In this document: one piece after another, positions 9,729 through 20,934 of the stretch
How the letters are laid out: every line of letters starts with the position of its first letter
How positions within the stretch are numbered: position 1 is the first letter of the stretch
Source: Plumapathes pennacea
Lineage: Eukaryota; Cnidaria; Anthozoa; Antipatharia; Myriopathidae
Assembly: GCA_964036295.1 (NCBI GenBank)
Contig: OZ038473.1
Span: forward strand, 7,285,501 to 7,349,500
Reading direction: 5' to 3'
Length of the DNA stretch: 64,000 nt
The notes under the pieces: model-generated
What the model saw: only the letters and a program-made list of their open reading frames with translations
What the model was told of the DNA's origin: nothing
Databases searched by the model: none
Translations under genes and position numbers: made by a program

Positions 9729-10545
9729 TCCCCGAGCGTAAGCGAGGGTAATAATCACAACGCTAATGCATTAGTATCGCCCTATTTGGAGACTCCAAGC
9801 GGGTCGCCATCTCGAAATTTAGTGTTCGTCTGTCAGTCTGGCGTACGACTTCGTTCCCAGGCTCTTAGGCCAGAACTGTAAATCGCCATTTTTTTTTTGG
9901 TGACATGCCATAGGGTACGAACGGAATTGATTTTGTACAACAAGATGCAGATACAAGGCCAAGCAGTTCGACGGACGGCTGTAAACTGCCCGGGTATTTT
10001 GCCAGTGTATTGTAGGTAAGAAGGCATCGACTGGCCGACCTGAACAAACGCCAGTATTGTGTTCAAACGCAGGCACTTCTTCAGAAAGGAATAGCAAAAT
10101 ACATTCGGTGGAAATCGAACAATCGCCGTGGCAAATTTCACCTTTTACGATAGCAGGATTGTAGTTTTCAGAATCCAAGTTTTGACAAGATGACGACGCA
10201 CAATACAATGGAAAGTGGAATTGTACGAGGACTGCTCTATACAGTGTATTTTGAAATCACTGAAGAGGTAAACAGTAGTGTTTTGGGTTTCTTTCCTTTG
10301 CTTGAAAAGAGCTAAAGCTATGGCTTTCAGGAACCGGTGAGTTTTGAAAATTTACACAATTAACATACAGTACGCGTAAGCTATTTTAAAGTCGTGTTAT
10401 CATTATGGTATTTCAAACAATCGCTGTATATTTTGTCGTTTGATGCCCCGGGAACTGTGATGAAGGCCAAGTAGGATTATATTGTGATCTTTTCGCTAGT
10501 TTTCAAAGCTATTTCAGTGTACCTTCGTGCAAGATTGTATCTGTA
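9729..10545 (+). repeat. Family H (Helitron-like), copy 1
   Basis: Starts TCCCCGAGCG-AAGCGAGGG and continues with the conserved GGTAATAATCAC and GACTCCAAGCGGGTCGCCATC blocks found at 43.7 and 58.1 kb. It runs through GGAACCGGTGAG and TCGCTAGTTTTC-AAGCTATTTCAG. The 3' end is truncated near 10545. Confidence 0.7.
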
Positions 10546-10784
10546 TAAGACTATATCCACGAGTTGGCCCTTGGACACTCTTTGATTTCTTATAGAACCG
10601 TTTTAATGTAAACACAGATGCGACGCGACATTTTGGCAGCGGGCCAGCTGATTCAACCTAACGGAAATACGCCACAAATCATCTTGTGGTGCAAGAGGGG
10701 TGCCTGTGGCAAATGCCATTTCTTCGTGCAAAAAAATAGAAGAACAAATGCAGTAGACACATGCACCTCACAGGTGCCTATTTT
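10546..10784. other. No gene recognised
   Basis: Spacer between family H copy 1 and family C copy 1. Nothing recognisable. Confidence 0.35.
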
Positions 10785-11310
10785 TTAAAATGCATTTCTT
10801 CTATCAGGCTTTCTTAATTTCCAGTCGGAGGGTTGTATTTCAGAGCTATATTATCATCGTGATTTTGGTAAATTAACGATTGTTTGACAAGCGTAGGTTA
10901 AAGTTGAAAAACCTGTGACAGCCTGGAGCGACTTCAACTTATCGAAATGTTGATATCGTTTGATTATGTTTGCTTTGCTTCGAACAACAACAACAAAAAC
11001 AAAAAAAAAGCTGTACACAAATAGAAGAAGAATGCGAAAAGTGAATATAATTGACCAGAAACCGCAAGGGCGCAAGTAAATGTCAAAAAAACTCTCACGT
11101 TACATACTTGAAACTCAGCCAAGGAAAAGATAGGCTTCCACACAGCTTGCACGTGAACATCACCCAATTAAGTTAAAATACTTTTGCTTGCACGTCAATC
11201 AAACTTCCAAATCCTAGAGGGGGGATGTATTTTACCAATTGCCATGACACCTGCGCTTTGGCTCTCGGGTGAAAACAATTATATGCTGGGCCAAGGGCCC
11301 AGCATAATAA
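10785..11310 (+). repeat. Family C repeat, copy 1, with terminal hairpin
   Basis: About 0.5 kb, shared with 17828-18311 (same strand) and, inverted, with 26700-26912 and 29018-29330. It ends in a GC-rich hairpin, ATGCTGGGCC-AAG-GGCCCAGCAT, preceded by GGGTGAAAACAATT. No lasting open frame. Likely a non-autonomous DNA element. Confidence 0.75.
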
Positions 11311-11506
11311 TCTATTCTTAAATTATTTTTCGGAAAATCACTACCGGGCATTGCGTACGGTCCAATAAGACTAGATAATTGGTGTTGTTGTAGATCTTAA
11401 AGGAATATTTTGAACAAATCACATTTGAGCAAGGGTACGCGGCTCTCTTCTTTCGTCCTCTCCTGGGCTTAGCAAATTGTGGAGGGTTGTGTGCGAGGCG
11501 ACCTAC

Positions 11507-11680
11507 CTTCATCATAATGCAGTTTTTCGTAAACGTATCTAGCCCCAAGGTGATGGGAGGCCGACGACTATATGAAGATGCATTGATGTAAGAATAAGCT
11601 TTTTGCATCTGTGGAAGATCGAAATGAGTTGGTGAATAAACGGGAGGAACATTAGAAACAAAGTTATCTGGCATCACACT
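11507..11680 (-). CDS. Candidate exon 3 of a possible secreted protein
   Basis: 58 codons, phase 0 to 0, between a weak acceptor (GCCAAAAG) and a good donor (GAAG|GTAGGT). It includes PPVYSPTHFDLPQMQKAYSY and RRPPITLGLDTF. If unspliced at the donor, the frame continues to a stop at 11318 and adds a dibasic KPRRGRKKR stretch followed by a C-x4-C motif. In phase with the candidate exon at 12137-12294. Family unknown. Confidence 0.33.
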
Positions 11681-11733
11681 CTTTTGGCAAACTGAACTCG
11701 TTCTATTTTAATCAATCAGTCAATTAACTTCTA

Positions 11734-12083
11734 CAGTCGAAGCCCGCTATTTGAAGTCTCACGGAAAATGAAACAAAGTTCGAAATAGCGGGGTTTCGAA
11801 ATAACCAAGCTAGCATCAAATTGCAAGCTGCTATTAACAATTAACAAGATGGGTCAATTCAACTGTATGTAAACATATTAAGCATAATAAGACAAACTTC
11901 CAAGCTTTTACAACAGGATATGAAGATAAAGAAGATGTGACACTGCACGTTGTCAAGCAATGTTACGTCATCGATCAGTATGAGTTAAATTAAAATTCGA
12001 TATCTCCAGCTGTGCTCTGATGTGTTCTGTTCTTTTTCCATAAAAGTTGACATAAATTTTGAAACAGCGGGGTCGTTACAGTG
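11734..12083. mobile_element. pogo/Tc1-type MITE
   Basis: Imperfect terminal inverted repeats (CAGTCGAAGCCCGCTATTT at the left; CACTGTAACGACCCCGCTGTTT read inward from the right), each flanked by TA (11732-11733 and 12084-12085), as expected for Tc1/mariner-superfamily insertion. A second inner GCGGGGTTTCGAA block is typical of pogo-like ends. No transposase. It sits in the putative intron between 11680 and 12137. Confidence 0.7.
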
Positions 12084-12136
12084 TAGGATCACGACGTATG
12101 AGTTCCTACACAAACACTAATAATGAAATGATTTAC

Positions 12137-12294
12137 CTCCCCTGTTGTGTTCAGTAACTGTGGTGCCAACAACCTCTCAATGATGAAGCCAACGTCTGAG
12201 AGTTGTATTTTCGTGCTTACTGGTGCCGCCATTGTGCAGCATTTGAGAGAGGTAACAAGGGCCAGGATGATAATAACGAAAGAGTGCTCCATGT
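12137..12294 (-). CDS. Candidate exon with signal-peptide-like start
   Basis: Acceptor TCTTATAG and donor GGGGAG|GTAAAT. The ATG at 12292 opens a hydrophobic leader (MEHSFVIIILALVTSLKCC), followed by a short mature-like segment rich in Leu and Ile. The exon can be read as the first coding exon after a 5'-UTR intron. Alternatively it continues from the exon ending at 12892, because a phase-1 G completes a GAC codon. The leader suggests export to the ER. Family unknown. Confidence 0.42.
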
Positions 12295-12891
12295 CTATAA
12301 GACGAGAAAAGGCCGTGATCTGGATTCAACCCTGTAAACTCCTCAGCTCATGAATGTATGGCTTATTCAAAATCTATTAAGAACCCAAAGTGTCTTTGCT
12401 GTACTACATATATTTTGTGATTTGGTTATTGGCAAGAAAGACTTAGTTTTGTGGCATAAATTAATTCCATTAAATTAGAGGCCCAGGTTGCTTCAAGAAG
12501 ACTTGTTTGTATAATAATTAATGTTTAATATTATTGGTTAGTTTCTCTTCTGAGTTTATAAAACTATTGTCGCAGGTATTCGAGAACAAATCGTGCGAGT
12601 AATGAAGTGAGATCTCACAGCTAAAGACTGAAAAGAGTAGAGAAGGAGTAGAATGAAACAGCTCCTGTGGGAAAACTGAACAAGGCTCTTGTATAAGATA
12701 TAGTATTGACTTGTAACAAGTCAAATGAATTAATAATCCTTCAGTAAGTATGACAAGAAGTTCATGCAAACAAGCTGAACGTGCCATAAAACCGTGAACA
12801 AAAGTTAACGTTTAGGCTTGGGAGAAATTTGGGTTCAAGAACGAGAAGAAGACTAAAAACAAGAGACTCAAGAAAACTAAGAGGAACATAC

Positions 12892-13120
12892 CTGAATCCT
12901 GTCCGAGAAACGAATGTTCACTGCAGAGCGATGCATCCCTTATATTTGGTGTGGACACCTTGAGAAGACCCATCATTTCTTGAAATGGGTTAGAATCATT
13001 TCTTGAATTGGAAAAACCATCATCTTTCTTAATTGTGGAAGTAGTTGTGAAATAAGGAAATATCTTCCCAGAAACCGACCAGATACTGTTTTTCTTTCCC
13101 TTGCCGCCATAGCATAAGTT
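12892..13120 (-). CDS. Candidate upstream exon, unrecognised
   Basis: 229 nt open, with acceptor TGTTTTGCAG and donor GATTCAG|GTATGT, phase 0 to 1. The peptide contains SGKIFPYFTTTSTIKKDDG and PFQEMMGLLKVSTPNI. Phase 1 matches the acceptor at 12295. It may be upstream coding sequence of the same gene or of another minus-strand gene. No family recognised. Confidence 0.38.
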
Positions 13121-13259
13121 CTGCAAAACAGTTACCGCGTTCCATATCGTGATCATTTGTTTGTTCAAACATACTACACGATATTATAAGACGTGATTCG
13201 GGCACTGTATACTTATTTGTAGGAAAAGGTTGTGCATGCTTTCTGCTCTGCCTTGCCAA

Positions 13260-13934
13260 ATTAGCATGCTGATGTTGCGTTTCAATTTACTGCCACTTTT
13301 CGCTTCAATCCAGCGCTATTCTGCGTGTAGTCATCAAACTTTACAAAGAATCAAAAGGACGCAATGTTAATAATAACAACAGAAGACATGTCATTACTTG
13401 ACAATGCGGAAATACAAGGTTCAGACTTTGTGCATCCGTCTCAAAATGCTACTATTTATGATTATCACTATGACTCATAAACAGTTCAAGCACCCCGTTA
13501 ACTGCGGAATGAAGCCTAAAGATGCGACCACTAAGAAATACAGTTTCAGAAATGAGTAGCATTGAGGCAATGACGCTATCATTCACAGTACATATATGTT
13601 GAGTGGGATTCATTTCTCAATTATTTAGTGCGATTGTCATGTAAACTTGCATACGAACAAAAATGTTGTACTTACATACTTACAATGCGTAAGTATGACT
13701 TACACATTGTAAGTACAACTCACGCATAAATAGTACGCGTAAGTCGTTGTTCTGATGCGTAAATTATGCATACAAATATTTTCGCTCGTACGCAGGTTTT
13801 GTGACTCCGGCCTCAGGTCGAGCACTAGAGTAAGTTTTTTATTAGTTTTATTACCGAGTAGCTCAGCATACACGTTACTGTCCTTATTTATGTATATATT
13901 TACTTAGCTTCTACCACTCGATGTGGTAAAGCAC
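13260..13934. other. No gene; CTTAC/GTAAG palindromic cluster
   Basis: The only structure seen is 13666-13718: outer arms TTGTACTTACA and TGTAAGTACAA enclose a smaller ACTTAC-AATGC-GTAAGT palindrome, with further GTAAGT motifs to 13755. It is probably a short MITE. Confidence 0.55.
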
Positions 13935-14204
13935 ACACAACAGAGCGAGGATCCAATTTAAGTGTGGGCATTGCTTAGCACTTGAGGGTGTTCACTGCCA
14001 GAAATTTGGTTGTGCCCTCAGTGGCTCTTTTACGCCACCGTGGTTCTTTTATCTATAGACGGGACCACAATTTTACGTGGTTATCCGAGTCACAAATAGA
14101 GAGAGCCAGGCTTTTACACCTGAAATTCACAGCCTTGAGCGGGGATTGAACCCGCATCCTTGGCATGAAAGGCGACCGCGCTAACCGCTACGCCACCGCG
14201 GCTC
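13935..14204 (-). mobile_element. tRNA-derived SINE
   Basis: Read on the minus strand from 14204, the first ~74 nt are tRNA-like: box A TGGCGTAGCGG, box B GGTTCAATCCC, and a T-arm with GCGGG/CCCGC stem. About 200 nt of unrelated body follow (AGCCTGGCTCTC, GGATAACCACGTAAAATTG). The acceptor stem is not convincingly closed, so it is a SINE head rather than a functional tRNA. SINEs are Pol III transcripts mobilised by a partner LINE. No target duplication was identified. Confidence 0.75.
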
Positions 14205-15174
14205 CGCGCCGCTAAAACATTACAGTCATGTAAACTCTCTCTCAAAAATGGAATTTCACTATTCAAGTAAAGTTGCTCTCTTTTCTGTCTGAGAATTTGC
14301 ACGACAAGAAATTTGAACTCAATTGTTCCGAGAGAAAATTTGAAATAAATGAGCACTTACCGGTCTATTTGATACATACTCATTCCGTTTGCTATTTTCG
14401 TCATCAATGTTGTTCTTATTGAGTACCGAAATTTAAACTTCCTGTTTGTTTACAATGACGGGTCATGTACGCCTGTATGGGTCATGTACGCCGAGCTGGT
14501 CGACACGTTTTTACACACAGTCGATGATGCTGCTATAGTGTAAAACCAAACCAAAGTCTTTAAAGGGAGAGTTACTAACAAGTTCAGTTGATATTCTAAC
14601 AGTTTTAACAGAAGTATACTTTAAGTTTCCTCTTTGCATGAAGCTTAGCTCATCAATCAGTTGTGCGTTTATTTTGCTAATGCATAATGACACTCTTTTG
14701 TTCACATCCGCCATATCATACGTTACATTTGCTCATTATTACTTCATTTAGCCGCTTTAAGTGCGAATTCTGACACTAAACTTCCTCTTTAACAATACCG
14801 GTGGTCTCGAAGAGAAGTAATCCTAGCTTGATGTATATGGCCTTGTATCAACGACATGAGGGCAGGATGTCTTGATCATGAGTATGTACCACTTATTATT
14901 TCATCGAATTTGCTACCTATAAAGACTAAAGGAGTTTGACTGATCCAATTGGCAGAGAATTGTGTGCTAATCAATTCAGCTGCCGGTTTTCTCGATTATC
15001 TGAAACATTAACGGACTTGGTTGGCGAATCTTCGAACGATTTCTGACAGTTTTATCTATTACCTTTGTAATGTCATGGCCTAGAAGATATGTATTTGAAA
15101 CATAACTCGCCGAGATAAAGATAAAAGGTACGATCAACTTTAGTTGTGTTTACAACTGTGGGATCAACATAATT
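14205..15174. other. No confident gene
   Basis: A minus-strand 67-codon frame at 14511-14714 starts ATGGCGGATGTG, but it lacks a recognisable domain or a clear donor. Direct repeats GGGTCATGTACGCC occur at ~14460-14491. Nothing else stands out. Confidence 0.35.
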
Positions 15175-15745
15175 GCTCGCGGGGGCCTGGGGCCCACGAG
15201 AGCTTAAAAATGGAGATTTTTATTTTATTTTTTTTCCTTTTTGTGGGTCGAGGATCAGCACACGGTGATTGGTTCATATTATCACGTGCTGGGCGATGAC
15301 GTAATTGACTTCGCTAAACAACTCGAGATGTGGCCAGTGAATTGCTCGTTACTTGTGTGTAAAAGTTAACTGCATCCCATCCAAACTCAACACCATTTGG
15401 CTCTGTGGAATAGGCACGGATAAACTGGATTTTCGGGAACGATTTTGGCTCGCGTTCACCGCGGAAGCTTTGAGAATAGCCGTAAACAAATATTTGATGG
15501 TACCGCTGTCGCCGATAAATATTTAGTCCCGACGAAACTTTCTGTGGCGACACGAAATACTTTTGGGAAGATAACAGGGCGAAAGCAGAAACCAAAGCTA
15601 CGGTGAGCTTTAGCCGTAAAACAATGACGCTTTATGCTTTACTCTGTACATGACATCTGTTGCCTCATAAAATTCTTCTGCGTATCGTACATTGCCTGTT
15701 GAAGTGTTTCTTTCATTCGATCATGTAGCCTTTGTTTCGCAATGG
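15175..15745 (-). repeat. Family A repeat, copy 2 (inverted)
   Basis: Reverse complement of 20170-20735 over most of its length. It begins with the GC-rich terminus next to an A/T tract and contains the conserved AGCACACGGTGATTGG and CACGAAATA blocks. Its inner half is duplicated in tandem just to the right (see 15363-16608). Confidence 0.75.
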
Positions 15746-16608
15746 TCAGTGAATACCAGAAATGAAAAATACACCGAAATAATTCTGAGGATTGAGTTTG
15801 CAGTCACAAATGGACTGAACACACTGTGAACAAAAGCGCAATAATATTGTAAACATCTCTCGTGTGACATTCCTCGCTGTCAATTTTATATTTCTTACAG
15901 AGCACGAATACTCGAAAGCCTGATAGAAAGAAACGTATTGAGTTAATAAAAGAAAACATATAAGTAGTGAAGCGAAAAAGTAAACTGTATCCCATTCAAA
16001 TTCAACGCCATTTGGCTCTGTGGAATAGGCATGGATAAACTGGATTTTAGGAAAAGATTTTGGCTCGCGTTCACCGCACAAGCTTTGAGAATAGCCGTAA
16101 ACAAATGTTTGATGGTACTTCTGGGGTATTGCAAATATCTCTGTCGCCGATAAGTATTTAGTCCCGACGAAACTTTCTGTGGCGACACGAAATACTTTTG
16201 GGAAGATAACAGGGCGAAAACAGAAACCAAAGCTACGGTGAGCTTTAGCCGTAAAACAATGACGCTTTATGCCTTACTCTGTACATGACATCTGTTGCCT
16301 CATAAAATTCTTCTGCGTATCGTACATTGCCTGTTGAAGTGTTTCTTTCATTCGATCATGTAGTCTTTGTTTCGCAATGTCCATTAAATACCAGAAATGA
16401 AAAATACACCGAAATAATTCTGAGGATTGAGTTTGCAGTCACAAATGGACTGAACACACTGAACAAAAGCGCAATAATATTGTAAAGATCTCTCGTGTGA
16501 CATTCCTCGCTTTCAATTTTATATTTGTTACAGAGCACGAATACTCGAAAGCCTGATAGAAGAAACGTATTGAGTTAAGAAAAGAAAACACATAAGTAGT
16601 GAAGCGAA
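15363..16608. repeat. Tandem duplication, two ~615/632-bp units
   Basis: Unit 1 (15363 to about 15976) and unit 2 (about 15978 to 16608) align along their whole length with few substitutions. The offset grows from 615 to 632 because unit 2 carries an extra ~17 bp near 16120-16140 and small indels. Each contains the family-A 3' half plus ~300 bp of adjacent DNA (GAGCACGAATACTCGAAAGC), so this is a local segmental duplication and not two independent insertions. Confidence 0.85.
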
Positions 16609-16749
16609 GGCTGGATTAATCGTGGCCTCTGATTAGAAATATGAGTCAAGGTCAAACTGTCAAAATCGATTGTGCATAAAAAGATATGTCACGCATTCTC
16701 AAGATGCAGGGTCGCTCAACCTTTAAGAAGCAAGTGTATGAGTGTTGTA
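16609..16749. other. Unassigned
   Basis: Short spacer with no recognised feature. Confidence 0.3.
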
Positions 16750-16885
16750 ATAATAATTTTTAGTTTTATCAAGGTGTCAAAAGAGCAAGGTGTCAAAAGC
16801 CAAGTTCTCTATACTGTGTGATATTTTTATGGTGAGAAATTGGAAGTCTCTCTTGGGAGTTCCGCTCTTGTCCCCTACTTTCCAT
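16750..16885 (-). repeat. Family B repeat, copy 1 (inverted)
   Basis: Reverse complement of 17513-17640 and of 36596-36720. All share GACTCCCAAGAG, TTTCTCACC and GAACTTG blocks. A 15-bp AAGGTGTCAAAAG duplication lies at its left side. Together with 17513-17640 it forms an inverted pair ~0.75 kb apart. Confidence 0.65.
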
Positions 16886-17404
16886 TTTATATTCTGGTCT
16901 CGACCCAACTCACGCCGCGAGCTCACTGGCAAGGCCAGTCTAGTTAGAGTATTAGGGATCAGGATCCATTTTCGTCAATTAAAGTGACTCCGGTGGTTCA
17001 TCGGGCGCACTCGTCCATGACAAACTTTGGATCATACCGTTTTTGGCTTTAATGGGATTCCTATAAAACTTTGATAAACGTTGCAGCTATTATTCACCAA
17101 TAATATGGCAGAATTCGATTTAACTATAACTTAACTAACCATATTTGCAGTGATATTATAACGTAAGTGCTGCACTGCGATTTTGTTCAAAAGTGCTGTG
17201 ATCATATTGTTGTTGAATGATAGCTGTAACGTTTCTCAAAGTATTATAGGAATCGCATTAAAGCCACAAAAAATATCACTCAAAGTCTGTCATGGACAAG
17301 TGCGCCAGATGAAACATCGAAGTCACCTTAAAGCACCATTAAAAAGGTCAAAAGTTAGCTGGTTTCGAAAAAGATTGAGCCGTCCTCTCGTCATGGGATT
17401 GCAG

Positions 17405-17645
17405 TTATAACAAGTTTTGTCGCGTGAAAACGCGACAGATGCTGGGATTCAAGTTTGGTGTGGCAAGTGTCCGCACGCACCATATGAAGTGTTGAATAAG
17501 CAATCTCTGGACTAGAGCGAGACTCCCAAGAGTGATCAACTTCAATTTTCTCTTTCAATTTCTCACCCGAAAAAATATTATACAGTATGGGGAACTTGGC
17601 TTTTTATTTACTCAAATGAACCTGATTAAACTATAAGTTATAATT
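17405..17645 (+). repeat. Family B repeat, copy 2
   Basis: The left part (TTTGTCGCGTGAAAACGCGAC, a short GTCGCG/CGCGAC hairpin, through CTCTGGACTAGAGCGAGACTC) matches, inverted, 26930-27055. The right part matches 36596-36720. The intervening 16886-17404 contains no recognised gene. Confidence 0.65.
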
Positions 17646-17827
17646 ACAACACTCGTACATTTGCTTCAAAAAGGATGAGAGAATCTACATTTCGAGTTTG
17701 GGAGTAATTGCGTGACATATCTCATTTTCATGCATAATTGTTTTGACAGTTTGACTTCGAACATTTGTTTCTAATCGCAGGCCACGATTAATCTAGCCTG
17801 CGCTTCATTACTTACCTGTTTTTCGTC
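17646..17827. other. Unassigned
   Basis: Spacer before family C copy 2. Nothing recognised. Confidence 0.3.
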
Positions 17828-18311
17828 TTCTAAATTGCGTTTCTTCTACCAAGCTTTCTAAATTTCCAGTCGGTCCATTCTGATATCACCGCGGTTTTGA
17901 TGAATTCACGGTTGTTTGATAAGCTTATGTTAAAGCTGAAAAACCCAGCCGGGAGCCACTTCAGCTTGTCGAAATGGTATCGTTTGATTATGTTTGCCTT
18001 CCTTCGCTTAGTTTTAACCAGCTGGACGAAGAAAAATGCGAAAGTGAATATAATGAACAAAAACCGCCAGAGCGCAAGTATACGTCAACAAAAATCTCAA
18101 GTTACATACTTTGAAACTCAGCCAAGAAAAGAAAGGCTTCCACGCCGCTTGCACGTGAACATTATCCAATCAAAATATAGTATTTTTGCTTACACGTCAA
18201 TCAAAATTCAAAACCCTAGAGGGGGGACTTCTTTGACCAATTGTCATGATACCTACGCTGTGGTTTTCGGGTGAAAACAATTATATGCTGGGCCCTTAGG
18301 CCCAGCATAAA
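17828..18311 (+). repeat. Family C repeat, copy 2, with terminal hairpin
   Basis: Colinear with 10785-11310 (TTTCCAGTCGG, GTTTGATTATGTTTGC, then TAGAGGGGGGA near the end). It finishes in the hairpin TATGCTGGGCC-CTTA-GGCCCAGCATA. The hairpin stem is conserved, including the ATGC part, although the body has many indels. Confidence 0.78.
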
Positions 18312-18769
18312 AACCAAATAACAGGAGTTTAAAGTTACAGAAAGTAGCATCGCCAACAAGGATAAATGTCTTTCCAAAACATGACCAAACCTGTTGAAAC
18401 AAATGAGCCTTCCTTCTTAATAATGGTATGGACCCGTCGAGTGGAAAAGGCCCGAAGACCTATGGTACTTTAATCAATAAAAAATAGAATTAGTCAAACA
18501 AGTTTGAATAAATTTTTGCGGGAACGTTGTATCTCGCAGGCAGACTACTACTTTTAAAGTGAAAACTGTGTACGCTTCTTGTAATAATACAATCACAGAA
18601 ATTTGTACGCAAATTTTGGCAAAACTGTGATCGCGTGACATAATCACGCAAGCTAATAGACTAGTTCAAAACTGGTTTCTGACGAGTGCAAGACGCTCTC
18701 ATATTTGCACTCGTTTTGGTTTTTATTTCCACGCCCTGCGTGGGTACTAATCGGAACACCATATCGTTT
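18312..18769. other. No gene recognised
   Basis: No coding exon or clear repeat. Short opposing frames only. Confidence 0.35.
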
Positions 18770-19050
18770 TTGAATATTTCTTGTTCACGGGGCGACGCGG
18801 TTTGCTGCGTAAAACATCTGATTAGAATCACGTTCCCGCGTAGCGGGGTTTCCTGGGTAAAAACTTGAAAAATTGAATCACGTCCCGCGCAACGGGGTTT
18901 GCTGTGAAATACATCGGAACAGAATCTCAACCTCGTTCCCAGGCTCTTTCTACTCCCGAATACGAATCTCGTGTTTTAATGTATTTCGTTCAGGGGGCGA
19001 CTAACCCGCGCAGCAGAGTTTGCCGGGTAAAATATCGGAACAGAATCTCC
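18770..19050. repeat. Diverged minisatellite (~48-50 bp unit)
   Basis: Units starting near 18785, 18832, 18882 and 18991 share CGCG-A-CGGGGTTTGCTG-GTAAAA followed by a CATCGGAACAGAATC-like block. The last is separated by ~60 bp of the TCGTTCCCAGG sequence, which itself recurs near 19055. Confidence 0.6.
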
Positions 19051-20169
19051 TCGTTCCCAGGATCTATCTTCTCCCGATCCCGATTCTCGTATTTTTTTTT
19101 ATGTATTTCGTTCACGCGACCTCCCCGCACCGCAGGGTCTTGACCGATGGTCTTCAAAAGCGGAGCTAAGAAGCGATGCCACGTAAGAAATCGATACAAA
19201 CTCAGGTATGTCTTTATTCCGCTCCAAATTGTCAGATACCAGATTTCCAGGTTGCTAGGTTTTCTAAACACATACACACCTGATATACCAAATTAACACG
19301 ATCAAAGGAATGAAGGCTTACCTACTGTATCGCGAGGACCATGTACCACAAATAACACGCGAAGACAAGCAAACGAACAAGAACCACTCCGACATTGGAA
19401 TGAAATGAATAACTGAAAAGGCAGTTACGCTACGCCGAGCACGAAAATTTACGTACAAATCCGACTGCCGACGGCCATCCGACTGATAACAGTGAATTCG
19501 CGGTAGCTACACAAACAACGGTACACCAAGAAACAGGACGAAGATCCAATGGGAGAGACAAGTAGTTGTCGACCGTTCACAGACGGGGGTTGGCTCGCAC
19601 ATATCTTGAATCTAACTTTTTATAAACCAATCTAACTGCCTAACGTGGTTACTGGCACTAAGACTGAAATCAAGTTATAATCAAGAGCAAGGCCCGAGAA
19701 ACAATTTAGGACAGAAAAGAGCTCTCGAAGGCCGTCCGATAGCTGGGCAAGCTACTGAAACGTATTTTACACGTCTCAAGCTGATTCAACGTGATCCCAA
19801 GGGCTGCAGGTAAGACACGTCTGTTCTTTTTTATTTTGTTGCTGCAGTTGCTTTTGCTTTTTTTGAATTAGCTGTTTAGCTGGTATACATTGAAGCTCAC
19901 CGAGCCCAACTGGAAAAAGTATCTTTCTGTGATTATGATTAGAGTTAGTTTACCGATATGACATGGGAACTGAGACTTTTAAAGAGAAGAATGTCAATAC
20001 GGTAATAAACTGATTTTCTTCTCATGTCTCATCTTACACTGTAGAGAATGTGCTCACCTGACCTACTTTATCTAATATTCTGTAAAATTATTGTATATTT
20101 ATAATGCATTTTTCCATTTTCACTCACAAGAATTGTAATTTTCCAATAAGTTGGGGTTAGGGCTAATGC
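19051..20169. other. No confident gene
   Basis: Two short minus-strand stretches (19410-19329 and 19283-19220) have exon-like edges (CTTTTCAG acceptor, AG|GTAAGC donor, TATATCAG acceptor). No family could be recognised, and the frame that looks most membrane-like ends in TAG at the donor. The remainder is unassigned. Confidence 0.3.
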
Positions 20170-20735
20170 TCAGGACTTCGGAGTACGATAAGCAGAAGTA
20201 TTTTATGAGGCAACAGATGTCATGTACAGTATAAAGCATAAATCGACATTGTTTTACGGCTAAAGCTCATCGTAGCTTTGGTTTCCGTTTTCGGCCTGTT
20301 ATCTTTCCAGAATTATTTCGTGTCGCCACAGAAAGTTTCGTCGGGACTAAATAATTAGCGGCGACAGAGATATTTGCAATCCCGCAGCGGTATCCATCAA
20401 ACATGTCTACGGCTATTCTCAAAGCTTCCGCGGTGAACTAAAGAACACAAGCCAAAATCGTTCCCTAAAATCCAGTTTATCCGTGCATGTTCCACAGAGC
20501 CAAACGGTGTTGAGTTTGGATTGAGTGCAGTCGCCTCTTACACACAAGTAACGAGCATTTCACTGGCCACATCTCGAGTTGTTTAGCGAAGTCAATTACG
20601 TCATTGCATATCACGTGATAATTTGAACCAATCACCGTGTGCTGATTCTTGACCCAGAAAAAGGAGAACAAAAAAAAAAAAAAAAAAAAAACTCCATTTT
20701 TAAGCTCGCCGCATCCGCGAGCAATAAGTCACTGT
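20170..20735 (+). repeat. Family A repeat, copy 3 (longest)
   Basis: Contains the whole set of family blocks: GAGGCAACAGATGTCATGTAC, TTCGTGTCGCCACAGAAAG, CAATCACCGTGTGCTGATTC, a 21-A tract at ~20671-20691 and a final GCATCCGCGAGCAATAAG. Parts also occur at 31010-31165, 35095-35200, 37085-37200 and 49030-49195. Noncoding. Confidence 0.78.
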
Positions 20736-20934
20736 AAAAGACATGGCATGACTTTGTGTGAAAATGAATCAGTGTCGTAAGAACATTTTTCTTTCAAGAC
20801 CACCTTACATTTAGAATATATAGAATTACTGTACTCTTCAAACAGCAATGACTAGAGCTCTCATGTATGCACCACACATCCCAGTTTCCTCGGGACAAGC
20901 TTGTGTAATGAGTCTCAGACTATATCTAATTGAT

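Noticed and set aside
14131-14204. Functional tRNA gene
   Set aside because: Boxes A and B are good but the acceptor stem does not close convincingly and a SINE body follows; better explained as a SINE head.
19220-19410. Two exon-like minus-strand stretches that loosely resemble a membrane protein
   Set aside because: The hydrophobic frame ends in TAG at the donor, the frame that splices in phase is unrecognised, and the second exon has no good donor.
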